Positions 26,525-35,424 of a stretch of 64,000 nucleotides of DNA are shown one piece after another. The DNA comes from Companilactobacillus hulinensis (GTDB lineage Bacteria > Bacillota > Bacilli > Lactobacillales > Lactobacillaceae): NCBI RefSeq assembly GCF_003946555.1, contig NZ_RHOO01000003.1, positions 124,001 through 188,000 on the forward strand, in the 5' to 3' direction. The position numbers and the translations under genes are program-made. Numbering within the stretch: the stretch's first letter is position 1; every line of letters starts with the position of its first letter. Below the pieces are notes generated by a model. It was not told the DNA's origin and did no database searches. It saw only the letters and a program-made list of their open reading frames with translations.

Positions 26525-27270
26525 TGCTGTATTTATTTGGTGCATTCGTTATATTATTGTTGTTGGTTGCCGGTGGTCGCGGATTCTCACTATTATTTGG
26601 ATTGGCCATAAATGTTATTTCAATTATTGGGTTGTTGATACTGATTGCGGATGGCTTCAATGTTTTGATCACTACTGCGATAGTCTCAGTAATTATTCTA
26701 GTCGTGGCAATTTTTATGAATGTTGAGAATCCTAATACCGCAAATATTGCGTTCAAGACTTCACTATTGATCACAGCAGTAATTGTTCTGATCACTATAC
26801 CTTTGGAGTATTGGGCTAGTGCCCATGGAATGGGTGTGGAAGATCAAGAGGAACTTGAAGGATTCTCATTGGCAGCCGGAGTGTCATTTCCACAGTTGGC
26901 GGTTGCTATTATCATTGTTAACAGTCTAGGAGTTATCTCAGAAACAAGTGTTGCGATAACCAGTGGTTTGAATGAAATTGTCGAGAACAAACCTAGTTTG
27001 ACACCGGCAGAAACATTTGCGGATGGCTTCTCTGTCGGAAATAGAATTTTGAGTACACAGACTAATACATTGCTGTTCAACTTCTTCGCAACGACTTTTC
27101 CACTATTCTTCTTAATACATTCATTGCATGATAATTTCTTTGATATTGTGAATGATAAGTTGGTTGTCGCCGAAGTTATTACGATGCTGATTTGTGCCAT
27201 TGGAGTCATTATGACTGTTCCGATTACTTCTTATTTGGTTTATCGGGGCGTTAAGAAAAATCAAAAATAA
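26524..27270 (+). CDS. YibE/F-like membrane protein, small subunit
   Basis: 248 residues, seven or so membrane segments, homologous in its second half to the upstream gene (SETSVAITSGLNEIVENKPSLT matches DETMDISSSLIEMKKE). Starts on the last base of the upstream stop. It lacks the extracytoplasmic domain of its partner. The pair likely forms one membrane complex of unknown substrate. Ends before a long hairpin that also reaches into the next gene's ribosome-binding site. Confidence 0.8.
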   Translation: MLYLFGAFVILLLLVAGGRGFSLLFGLAINVISIIGLLILIADGFNVLITTAIVSVIILVVAIFMNVENPNTANIAFKTSLLITAVIVLITIPLEYWASAHGMGVEDQEELEGFSLAAGVSFPQLAVAIIIVNSLGVISETSVAITSGLNEIVENKPSLTPAETFADGFSVGNRILSTQTNTLLFNFFATTFPLFFLIHSLHDNFFDIVNDKLVVAEVITMLICAIGVIMTVPITSYLVYRGVKKNQK

Positions 27271-27280
27271 AAACATATTA

Positions 27281-27344
27281 AAAAAAACTCGTACTTTATA
27301 TTAAGGATTCAAAAATCCATTAAATATAAAATAGGAGTTTTTTT
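27281..27344 (+). terminator. Terminator hairpin that sequesters the DUF262 gene's ribosome-binding site
   Basis: AAAAAAACTC pairs with GAGTTTTTTT, continued by TTTATATT/AATATAAA and GGAT/ATCC. The 3' arm contains AGGAG (27333-27337), the only Shine-Dalgarno sequence for the ATG at 27347. Confidence 0.75.
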
Positions 27345-27346
27345 TA

Positions 27347-29080
27347 ATGAGATCAGCTGTAAAACCACCAATACCAACCAGTCCCTTAATGAGTGCATTA
27401 TTTGAGGGTAATCAATTTTGTGTTCCGCTATATCAACGTGGATATGCATGGGGAATTCCTGAAATTGAAGACTTCTGGACTGACTTAATGTATGTATTCC
27501 AAGGAAAGATGGATCAACACTTCTTTGGACAAATTGTTACGTTAGAATCTGACAACGACAAACATGAGATCATTGATGGGCAACAGAGAATTACTACTAG
27601 TTTATTATTCTTATCGGCATTTCGAAGCGTATGTGAGGAACTGAATGAGAATGCTTTTGATGGGAATAATATTGATTCTAGGGCGCAATTATTGAATGTT
27701 ATTGAAGGAATCAACGATATTATTGGTGAGGAAGAAGACGCATCTTTAGTAGTTCAGAAACATACTGATTTTGAATTAAATATCCAAGAGTATTTTGAAA
27801 AAATCACTAGTAAAAAGAAAATTGATACAAAAGAAAAAACCATTTCATCTCGTCCTAAAGAAAATATGCGAATTGCTTATAATCATTTTGTTAAATTAAT
27901 CAAAGAAGAACTCAAATCTAGGTCACAATTGTCGGATCAGTTGTCATTTTTAAAAGATACATATAAGGCTTTTACTGGGAAATTTTATGTAGTAATCATA
28001 TCTACAAGAAGTAGAAGAAATGCTTTCACTATTTTTGAAACTCTGAATTGTCGTGGTAAGGATTTAACGTCGGCTGATATTATCAAGAATCATGTAATGT
28101 CTCTGATGAACGATGATCTGGATACTGCTAATGATTATTGGAATGATATGGCTGCTACATTGGGTAATGACAGTAAGAAAATTACCAAATATATCAGGTC
28201 TTATTGGGCTGCCAGCAGACGTGTAGAAGTCGAGGATAAACTCTATCGTTCTATCAGTGGCGTGGTGACAAAGGATAGTGAAGCTAGTGATTTTTTGAAG
28301 AGTTTGAGTGAGCTGACACCAGTTTATAAAGTATTGCTGGCTCCAACTGCTACCAAAGCTAATCGAGAATACTTTGGTGATAGCAACATTACTGAAATAA
28401 TCGATGTATTCAAAAAGCTAAGTTGTACGCTTTATTATCCAATTTTCTTGGCGATGAAATATCGCAAGTTCTCTAATAAAGAGATAGTAATTGTAATGCA
28501 AAAACTACTAACGATTTTTATCAGACATCGTACGATTATTAATGAAGGAACTAATGTCTTAGAGACAGGATTTTCTTCGGTAGCAAAGGATATTTGGACA
28601 CTCAAGTTAAAGAGTATTGCAGAGATAAATCAAAGATTGAATGATAGATTCATGAAGTCAAATGATTCTGTAACGGCTTCTTTTACTAATCTCCAAAAAG
28701 AAGGTGGAAATACTGGTGCAAAGAAATGGTCGTTGGAATATTTACTAGCCAGTATTTATGATTATGACGAAGATAGTGGATTTAATGGTTCGATGTACGA
28801 TGATGTATTTGGTAAGTCTAAGGGGAATTATGACCTGTTGAATATTAGCACAGAAATTAAAGAGGAATATCGCAATTATCTGGGTAATTGGACAATTATT
28901 GAGAGCAAAATTAGAGTTCCCGAAAAACTTGATTTACATAAGATTATTAAAATATTGGAAGCTTCTAAATTAAAAGAGAATAGAAGATTAGCCAAATTAT
29001 TAAGGCAGAATGGGTGGTCTAATAATAATGTCATGGAACGACAGGCTTACTTAGCTAAAAATATTAATGTTATTTGGTAG
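27347..29080 (+). CDS. DUF262 (GmrSD-like) protein with degenerate DUF1524 end
   Basis: 577 residues. Residues 26-35 read VPLYQRGYAW and about residue 78 IDGQQRITT, the two hallmark motifs of the DUF262 (GmrS/ParB-like nucleotidase) domain. The C-terminus aligns in outline with the DUF1524 HNH nuclease (KKWSLEYLLA..., NYLGNWTII...), but the usual EHILPQ is EYLLAS, so the catalytic His is missing. GmrSD proteins restrict glucosylated-cytosine phage DNA; here only a DNA-sensing or nucleotidase role seems possible. Single gene, not in a defence island; its 3' end overlaps helD by 11 bp. Confidence 0.75.
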   Translation: MRSAVKPPIPTSPLMSALFEGNQFCVPLYQRGYAWGIPEIEDFWTDLMYVFQGKMDQHFFGQIVTLESDNDKHEIIDGQQRITTSLLFLSAFRSVCEELNENAFDGNNIDSRAQLLNVIEGINDIIGEEEDASLVVQKHTDFELNIQEYFEKITSKKKIDTKEKTISSRPKENMRIAYNHFVKLIKEELKSRSQLSDQLSFLKDTYKAFTGKFYVVIISTRSRRNAFTIFETLNCRGKDLTSADIIKNHVMSLMNDDLDTANDYWNDMAATLGNDSKKITKYIRSYWAASRRVEVEDKLYRSISGVVTKDSEASDFLKSLSELTPVYKVLLAPTATKANREYFGDSNITEIIDVFKKLSCTLYYPIFLAMKYRKFSNKEIVIVMQKLLTIFIRHRTIINEGTNVLETGFSSVAKDIWTLKLKSIAEINQRLNDRFMKSNDSVTASFTNLQKEGGNTGAKKWSLEYLLASIYDYDEDSGFNGSMYDDVFGKSKGNYDLLNISTEIKEEYRNYLGNWTIIESKIRVPEKLDLHKIIKILEASKLKENRRLAKLLRQNGWSNNNVMERQAYLAKNINVIW

Positions 29081-31136
29081 AGTTAACAATCAATAATTTG
29101 GAAGCTCGAGAAAATGCTGTGTATAGCCTATTCTCGCCAAATCGTTTGTCATGATAATAGTCAGATTCCGCATCGGCGATAATAACGTTGTCGAATTCTA
29201 GTCCTTTTGCGAGAACTAGAGGAAGTACGATAACACCATCTTGAGGAAGTTTGTCTTCATTTGATATGGCGGTAATGCTTAAATTCTCACTGATTTTTTC
29301 CGCAAAATTATTGTCACTAGTAATGATTGCGGATAGTTCAGTTTTATTTAGGGACGAAACTTGTGATTTCAAACTATTCAGAAGGTCATCAAAATCATTA
29401 TTAGTAATGAATTCGGGCTTTTTTCCACCAATCTGAATTGTTTTGATATTGTTGATCAATTCGGCGGATCCGTGAGAGACAAACGCGTTGGTGATTTCAC
29501 CACTGGAACGGTAGCTAGTATATAGATTTCGTTGTGTAACGGATATATTGTTTTTCTCAAATAAATTCTGTAATTCTACGAAGGTCAATGGATTATTTGA
29601 TTCTTTGATAGATTGAAATTGGTCACCAACTAGTGTCCATTTAACTTTTGGATAAGCAGTAATCATGAAAAGAATTTGATCGAGTGAATAATCTTGAATT
29701 TCATCGATCATGACGAACTTTAGATTCTTATTTACTAGATTTAATAGTTTTAATTTAGCAAAAGCGTAATCTAATTGGTTTATTTCATCGCTATTCAAAA
29801 TCAATTGGACAGTTTTTTCGATGTTCAGCCATTTTTTCTGTTCTAGTAATTTAAGAAGCCTGCGATTACGATATTGCAGCATTTTCTTGGTAGCCTTTTG
29901 AACGGCAGAATCTGAATTAGGTGCGATAATACGTCCATAAATTTTTTCTTGTTGAAGATCAGTTAAATCAGATAGTTCAGCTTGGATTTTTCCATTACGT
30001 GAATCCAGTTCAATTTGTTCTTCAATTATTCCAGTCAAAACTGTTGTTAGTGCGGTTATTCTTTTACCAATTGTTGAAGTAGCCGGAGTTTGGTCGAATA
30101 AATCTTTAATTTGATTCTTACTAAAAATCATTTTGCCATTCATTTTGATACTTCTAAAAGATTTAACAGGCAAGTGGAAATTATCAATCTGTTCATTGAT
30201 AACTGATACGTGACTGTTATTATCAGTAAATGTAACTTTGGGGTCAACAAAAGGTACAAGCATTTGATCAAAGGTCATTTGTAGTGGTGATTCCTCACCC
30301 AAACTAGGCAGAACTTTGTTGATATAGTTGGTAAATAAGGGATTAGGAGTTAGTAAAAGAACATCGTTGGAGAGAATATCATCACGGTATCGATACAACA
30401 AATAGGCGATACGTTGTAGAACTACGGAAGTTTTGCCACTTCCAGCAATTCCATTTACCAATAGAGCCTGACTTTTAGTATCACGAATAATGATGTTTTG
30501 TTCACGTTGAATGGTAGCCGTGATAGAACCCATTTCACTATTTTTATTTTCCTGAAGTGTTTTGACCAATAGTGGGTCTTGAATAGCCACATCTGTATCG
30601 AAAACATCTTGTAAGACGGCATCATGTAGTAGAAATTGTCGACGAGTATCCACATTAACTTCTATCTTACGATTATTAGCTTCATAGAATGTTTGTCCCA
30701 TGCGATTGTTGTAGTACAAGTCAGCAATCGGAGAACGCCAATCTAGTATCATAGGTTCTTCAGGGGTAGGAGAGAATCCGGCAGAACCGATATAAAATGG
30801 TTCAGATTTAGTTTCATCGGGATACTTCAGATCAATTCGAGCAAAATATGGTGCAGGCAATAGGCGAATTACTTTTTCTTTGGTATTAACAAGTTGATCC
30901 TGCCTATTGTTGAAATAATCAATTTGTTTGTTCATGGTTTCAATTGCGGCAAAAGTATCCAGATTGTCGGCGTAACTGTCGAAGTTTAAGGCAGTGTCTT
31001 TACTGGCACCTTTTTTAAAATTCTTGGCAGTATCAGAGTTATCGGCAATAAGTGCATCAATACTTTCTAAGGTGTTTTTTAAAACTCCGTGTACCATTGT
31101 TAGGTGGTTTTGTTCTGATTTGAAAATATCGTTCAT
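29070..31136 (-). CDS. helD: HelD-like RNA-polymerase recycling ATPase/helicase
   Basis: 688 residues. UvrD/Rep-type superfamily 1 fold with Walker A GIAGSGKTSVVLQR near residue 230, motif III-type FVMIDEIQDYSLDQILFM, and a C-terminal LAKGLEFDNVIIADAE motif. N-terminal ~180 residues (two long helices, then EPFYIGSAGFS...DWRSPIADLYY) are typical of Firmicute HelD, which pulls stalled RNA polymerase from DNA. TAGGAGGTATC precedes the ATG. Convergent with, and overlapping, the DUF262 gene. Confidence 0.88.
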   Translation of the reverse strand: MNDIFKSEQNHLTMVHGVLKNTLESIDALIADNSDTAKNFKKGASKDTALNFDSYADNLDTFAAIETMNKQIDYFNNRQDQLVNTKEKVIRLLPAPYFARIDLKYPDETKSEPFYIGSAGFSPTPEEPMILDWRSPIADLYYNNRMGQTFYEANNRKIEVNVDTRRQFLLHDAVLQDVFDTDVAIQDPLLVKTLQENKNSEMGSITATIQREQNIIIRDTKSQALLVNGIAGSGKTSVVLQRIAYLLYRYRDDILSNDVLLLTPNPLFTNYINKVLPSLGEESPLQMTFDQMLVPFVDPKVTFTDNNSHVSVINEQIDNFHLPVKSFRSIKMNGKMIFSKNQIKDLFDQTPATSTIGKRITALTTVLTGIIEEQIELDSRNGKIQAELSDLTDLQQEKIYGRIIAPNSDSAVQKATKKMLQYRNRRLLKLLEQKKWLNIEKTVQLILNSDEINQLDYAFAKLKLLNLVNKNLKFVMIDEIQDYSLDQILFMITAYPKVKWTLVGDQFQSIKESNNPLTFVELQNLFEKNNISVTQRNLYTSYRSSGEITNAFVSHGSAELINNIKTIQIGGKKPEFITNNDFDDLLNSLKSQVSSLNKTELSAIITSDNNFAEKISENLSITAISNEDKLPQDGVIVLPLVLAKGLEFDNVIIADAESDYYHDKRFGENRLYTAFSRASKLLIVNSTK

Positions 31137-31253
31137 GAATGATACCTCCTAGTATTAGGTATCTAATATTAGTACGATAAATCTACAAATAACAGTCTTG
31201 TATTGAAAAAAATAATCCTTCATAATATATATGAGGAAAGAAATAGACAAATA

Positions 31254-31288
31254 AAATGGCGTTCACTTTTTGAGGTGAACGTCATTTT
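31254..31288 (-). terminator. Intrinsic terminator of the adhesin gene
   Basis: CGTTCAC with GTGAACG, extended by ATG/CAT, A-rich and T-rich flanks; adjoins the adhesin stop. Confidence 0.8.
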
Positions 31289-33886
31289 TTATGCGCGTCT
31301 GCGCTTGATTTCAAATCCAGCAAGACCAATCAAAATAATAAATCCAATAACTGCAATTAAAATATTTTGTTGATTACCAGTTTGAGGGAATCTTCCTGTT
31401 CCGCTAGGAGAACCTGTGGAAGGATTGCCAGGATTTGTGGAAGTTGATGAACCACCGGAACTTGATCCACCACCGTTACCACCAGGAATTGTTGGTAAGA
31501 CAGGGTTAACAATTCCAGGGTTAGAAGGCTCGCTAGGTCCAGGTTTACCGGGTTCGGTAACACCAGGTTCAGAAGGTTCACCAGTACCAGGTTTTTCAGG
31601 TTCAGTAACTCCGGGTTCAGAAGGTTCGCCAGTACCAGGTTTTTCAGGTTCGGTAACACCAGGTTCAGAAGGTTCACCAGGTCCAGGTTTGCCAGGTTCG
31701 GTAACACCAGGTTCGGAAGGTTCGCCAGGTCCAGGTTTACCGGGTTCAGTAATACCAGGTTCAGAAGGTTTCTTTTCGTCCTTAGCACTTAGAGTTGTTA
31801 CTTTGCCGTTTTCAATTGTGAATTCAATAGGTGTCTTATTGACATCATATCCTTCAGGGGCTTTGATTTCGGTCAAAGTATATTTGCCGTCGGCTAAGTT
31901 TTCGATAGTGATTTTACCATTAGAATCGGTAGTATGTTTATCACCGATAATGGTACCTTTACTATCTTTCAACTCATAAGTTGCACCAGCCAAAAGCTTG
32001 CCAGCTTCATCAGTCTTTGTAAGAGTTACAGTACCAGTTTCGGGTTCAACAACTGGAGGTAATACAACGCTTGGAGATTTTTCATCTTTAGCACTGAGTT
32101 CAGTTATTTTACCTTTTTCAACTGTGAATTCAATAGGTGTCTTATTGACATCGTACCCGTCGGGAGCTTCGATCTCTGTCAAGGTATACTTACCATCGGC
32201 TAAAGCGTCAAACTTTATCTTGCCATCTTTGTCGGTAGAATACTTATCAATTACGTCACCATTACTATCTTTCAATTCATAAGTTGCACCGGCTAAAGGC
32301 TTACCGTTTTCGTCAGTTTTGCTTAGAATTGCACCACCGTAATCCTCTTCATGACTAGTCAAGACATCACTTGCTGTAATGTAAGTAGATTTGTCTTTTG
32401 TAATACTGAAAGGAATTAATTCAGTGGATAAATCGTATCCATCAGGAGCTTTGGTTTCTTTAAATGCATAGTCGCCAACTTCAAGACCACTGATTGAAAT
32501 ACGACCTTGGTCATCGGTAACGAGGCCACTTTGAACGACTTTACCATTGGCATCGAGAAGGTCATATTCGGCACCGGGTAGAAGGTCTCCGGTTGTTACT
32601 GAAACTTTATCGAAAATCACACTACCAGTATCAGGTTCTTCAACAGGTGGTTCTGTGGAAGGATTGTCGACTTGATCTAGGTTAAGAGTTTCTCCTTTTA
32701 TAGTTCCAGGAATTGTGAACTCGATAGGTGTTGAATTCAAATCGTATCCATCAGGAGCTTTTATTTCAGTTAAAGTATAAGTTCCAGCAGGTAGATCGAA
32801 TACTTTTAATTCTCCATTTTCATCTACGGGGACTTCACTCATTAATACTTTGCCAGTGCTGTCTTTTAGTTCGTAAACAGCTCCTGCCAAAGGTTTACCA
32901 TCTTGATCGGTCTTATGTAGAACAATATTACCAGTAGCGTTACTACCATTACCACTACCACTACCACCATAGTGAACACTGCTGCTTACATTACCAGTTA
33001 TCTGATCAGATGTAAGTGAAGCGTTATCTGTGTAAATATTGTCTTTGGTTGGATCAACCTTGATTCGAACTTTGAAGGTCATATCGACGGCAGTATTTAC
33101 ATCTCCAAAGTTGAACTTGATTTCATTACCATTTTGTACAACGGTTGGAGTTAATACACCACCATCGCTAATGAAATTATTATTCTGGTTATAGCTACCA
33201 GTAGGAGCATAGACTGAACTTTCAACATATGTTTGTCCTTCGCTGAGTTTGTCAGTTATGACAACATTAGTTAAGTGTTCACTTCTAGGGTTAAAGGCTA
33301 TATTCCATGTAATATATTCTGGTAGTCCATCTTCATTGGTTCCACTGAGCCAACCAACCTTGTTGATATTCCAATCTAGCTGACCAGGTTCACCAGTGTT
33401 AGTGTTATTACCTCTAACGTGGAAGTATAAAGTACCATTTCTATCAATAGTTGTTGATGATAAAACATCATTAAATGTAATGGTACCAGTAGTTTCACCA
33501 GCTTTTATTGAATAAGTACCAATTTGGACCCCGTCTTTATCAAGCAAAGGAACATTTGTTAAATTGGCAGTTAATCTTACATTGCTGGGTAATTCAAATG
33601 TAGCTGTGTCACCAGCTTTGATAGGTACGCCGTCAGGAATCGACCAATTATAGTTAACATTGTAGTGACTCCAATAATAATAAGGATCATCACTGGGAAT
33701 CGCATGGCCGTTTTGATCTTTAAGGATTGCATCATTTGGCCCCAAGCCCGATACGGTAATACTTCTGGGTTGGGGATCAACGGCAGTCGTTGCGTGGGCG
33801 GTTTCAGAGGTCGGAACTATCCATGCTAGAAGAGCCAACAAAATCGCAATCATGCTGATCAAAAAGGACGTTCTCTTGATTCTCAT
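31289..33886 (-). CDS. Sortase-anchored Cna-B/SpaA-repeat adhesin
   Basis: 865 residues from the ATG at 33886 (GGGAG 9 nt upstream). Signal peptide to about residue 33 (TSETAHA). Residues ~40-300 form a collagen-binding-like pair of beta domains (YITWNIAFNPRSEHLTNVVI). Four Cna-B/SpaA repeats follow, each with KTD-type Lys start and TLTEIKAPDGYD Glu segment for internal isopeptide bonds. Then a Pro/Gly/Glu stalk of five 16-residue repeats, and FPQTG-hydrophobic-KRRR sorting signal. The motif is FPQTG, not LPxTG. Covalently wall-bound host- or matrix-binding protein; binding target not known. No pilus sortase gene adjacent. Confidence 0.88.
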   Translation of the reverse strand: MRIKRTSFLISMIAILLALLAWIVPTSETAHATTAVDPQPRSITVSGLGPNDAILKDQNGHAIPSDDPYYYWSHYNVNYNWSIPDGVPIKAGDTATFELPSNVRLTANLTNVPLLDKDGVQIGTYSIKAGETTGTITFNDVLSSTTIDRNGTLYFHVRGNNTNTGEPGQLDWNINKVGWLSGTNEDGLPEYITWNIAFNPRSEHLTNVVITDKLSEGQTYVESSVYAPTGSYNQNNNFISDGGVLTPTVVQNGNEIKFNFGDVNTAVDMTFKVRIKVDPTKDNIYTDNASLTSDQITGNVSSSVHYGGSGSGNGSNATGNIVLHKTDQDGKPLAGAVYELKDSTGKVLMSEVPVDENGELKVFDLPAGTYTLTEIKAPDGYDLNSTPIEFTIPGTIKGETLNLDQVDNPSTEPPVEEPDTGSVIFDKVSVTTGDLLPGAEYDLLDANGKVVQSGLVTDDQGRISISGLEVGDYAFKETKAPDGYDLSTELIPFSITKDKSTYITASDVLTSHEEDYGGAILSKTDENGKPLAGATYELKDSNGDVIDKYSTDKDGKIKFDALADGKYTLTEIEAPDGYDVNKTPIEFTVEKGKITELSAKDEKSPSVVLPPVVEPETGTVTLTKTDEAGKLLAGATYELKDSKGTIIGDKHTTDSNGKITIENLADGKYTLTEIKAPEGYDVNKTPIEFTIENGKVTTLSAKDEKKPSEPGITEPGKPGPGEPSEPGVTEPGKPGPGEPSEPGVTEPEKPGTGEPSEPGVTEPEKPGTGEPSEPGVTEPGKPGPSEPSNPGIVNPVLPTIPGGNGGGSSSGGSSTSTNPGNPSTGSPSGTGRFPQTGNQQNILIAVIGFIILIGLAGFEIKRRRA
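31529..31768 (-). repeat. 48-bp tandem repeats in the adhesin stalk
   Basis: About five 48-bp units encode EPGVTEPGKPGPGEPS-like 16-residue repeats (third to fifth vary as EKPGTG and SEPS). Such arrays change length easily by slippage or recombination, which would alter how far the adhesin projects. Confidence 0.8.
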
Positions 33887-34034
33887 GATTAACATCTCCC
33901 TTAGCAATTTGATGCCTTTTTATTTGATTCAAGGTGAATTATAGTTCCTCACAATATAGGTAGTTAATAATTAGCCCAATTAATATTTTATATATGGTAT
34001 ATAAGTACTTTTATTGTATACCAATTAAAAAGGG

Positions 34035-34067
34035 TAAAAAAATAGACTGAGAATTTATTCTCAGTCT
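34035..34067 (-). terminator. Intrinsic terminator after the family B array
   Basis: AGACTGAGAAT with complement, then a run of Ts on the minus strand. It lies ~370 nt past the aldo/keto reductase stop, so the array is probably part of that gene's 3' untranslated region. Confidence 0.8.
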
Positions 34068-34073
34068 GGGGTT

Positions 34074-34198
34074 GAAACGAGTTACAGAAAGGCAAACATC
34101 TGCGCTTACTGCGGATAGTGACTTCACCACTTCGTGGCAAAATCACTACCCTAGGTAATGCTCAATGTTTTAACGCCTTTCTTCCACTCTCTATTTTT
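34074..34198 (-). repeat. Family B structured repeat, unit 3 of the 3' array
   Basis: Nearly identical to the unit at 34322-34440. Read on the minus strand it forms one long imperfect hairpin: GAAAGGC...AACAT against ATGTT...GCCTTTC, then GCATTAC/GTAA, then a tip hairpin with CCAC-GAA-GTGG. The gene-free stretch 33887-34438 holds the adhesin's upstream region, the terminator at 34035-34067 and these three units. Confidence 0.8.
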
Positions 34199-34321
34199 GA
34201 AACGAGTTTATGAAAGACAGCTCATTGCGCTTACTACGAATAATAACTGTGTCACTTCGTGCCACAATTATTATCCTAGGTAATGCTCGTGATCTCCCGT
34301 CTTTCAACACTCTCTGTTTTT
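34199..34321 (-). repeat. Family B structured repeat, unit 2 of the 3' array
   Basis: Diverged middle unit. Stem pairs that differ from units 1 and 3 change on both sides: GAAAGAC pairs with GTCTTTC instead of GAAAGGC/GCCTTTC, and the tip stem is ATAATAAT/ATTATTA-like instead of the GTGATTTT/CTTCAC-type stem. This keeps the fold and points to selection on structure. Confidence 0.8.
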
Positions 34322-34440
34322 GAAACGAGTTACAGAAAGGCAAACATCTGCGCTTACTACGGATAATGACTTCACCACTTCGTGGCAAAATCATTACCCT
34401 AGGTAATGCTCAATGTTTTAACGCCTTTCTTCCACTCTCT
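34322..34440 (-). repeat. Family B structured repeat, unit 1 (abuts the stop codon)
   Basis: Begins TAGAGAGTGG, in which TAG is the stop codon of the aldo/keto reductase gene. The same arrangement (TAGAGAGCGG) occurs at the GlcU-like gene stop at 63388. Confidence 0.8.
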
Positions 34441-35359
34441 AAGGCAAGTCATTACCTGCTGCAAAGTAAATGTCATACCATTCTTGTTTTGTTAAATCGA
34501 CGTCAGCACCTTTAGCACTGTCAGCGATATGTTCTGGATTCATTGTTCCGATAACTACTTGCATGTTAGCGGGATGTCTTAGAATCCAAGCTGTGGCGAT
34601 ACCGTTCTTTGATACGCCATATTTGTCAGATAATTCTTGTAATTTCTTGTTCAATTCAGGGAACTTATCATTATTGATGAAGACACCTTGGAACATTCCA
34701 TATTGGAAAGGTGACCAAGCTTGGATTGTAACGCCCATACGTCTTGAGAATTCTAGAATTCCACCATCATGGTTGATAGAACGTGTATCAGCCATATTTG
34801 TGTGCATTCCGAAGTCGACCATTCCAGTGTGCATGATACTGAATTGTAGTTGGTTGATCATAAGTCTTTGACTAACAGCTTCTTGAACCATTAGGTATTG
34901 TTGAGGATTGAAGTTTGAAACACCAAAGTGACGAACTTTACCTGATTGTTGTAGTTCATCAAATGCTTCAGCGATTTCCTCAGGTTCCATCAATGGATCT
35001 GGTCTGTGAAGTAGGAATGAGTCTAAGTAATCAACACCTAGTCGTTCCAAACTTCCATCGACAGCATCTAGTAAATGTTGTTTTGAGAAATCATAACGAA
35101 CGCCAGAAACGATTCCACCTTTTGATTGAATGTAGAGATCATCACGTTTAACACTAGTCTTCTTCATAGCTTCACCGAAGACTTTCTCTGATTCACCATC
35201 ACCGTAAATATCGGCAGCATCAATGAAGTTAATGCCACTGTTATAGGCTGTATCAATTGATTTGGCTGCTTGATCAGGAGTCAACGCGTTCATACGCATG
35301 ATTCCCAAAGCAACAGCAGAAGCTTCCCAACTTGTTTCGCCAATGTAACGTTGTTTCAT
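34439..35359 (-). CDS. Aldo/keto reductase (YdhF-like)
   Basis: 306 residues, (beta/alpha)8 fold. INFIDAADIYGDGESEKVFG carries the catalytic Asp and Tyr, YIQSKGGI the Lys, and SFLLHRPDP the His; NPEHIADSAK near the end is the NADPH-binding loop. Reduces aldehydes or ketones, cytoplasmic; physiological substrate unknown. GGAGGAGG before the ATG. The stop codon is the first three bases of a family B repeat, and the transcript seems to run through three such units. Confidence 0.9.
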   Translation of the reverse strand: MKQRYIGETSWEASAVALGIMRMNALTPDQAAKSIDTAYNSGINFIDAADIYGDGESEKVFGEAMKKTSVKRDDLYIQSKGGIVSGVRYDFSKQHLLDAVDGSLERLGVDYLDSFLLHRPDPLMEPEEIAEAFDELQQSGKVRHFGVSNFNPQQYLMVQEAVSQRLMINQLQFSIMHTGMVDFGMHTNMADTRSINHDGGILEFSRRMGVTIQAWSPFQYGMFQGVFINNDKFPELNKKLQELSDKYGVSKNGIATAWILRHPANMQVVIGTMNPEHIADSAKGADVDLTKQEWYDIYFAAGNDLP

Positions 35360-35424
35360 GTATTTTTCCTCCTCCGTTTAGTAACAATTCCATTATCGTA
35401 GTTACGAAGAAGGTAGTCAATCAA

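Noticed and set aside
27347-31136. Defence island made of DUF262 and the helicase
   Set aside because: The helicase is HelD, a housekeeping RNA-polymerase factor, in convergent orientation; no other defence genes adjoin.
31416-31979. 187-residue plus-strand ORF opposite the adhesin
   Set aside because: Gly/Pro-rich shadow of the stalk repeats without a ribosome-binding site.
34074-34440. Hairpin array as a CRISPR array or tRNA-like cluster
   Set aside because: No unique spacers; whole units repeat end to end, and no tRNA anticodon or T-loop pattern fits.
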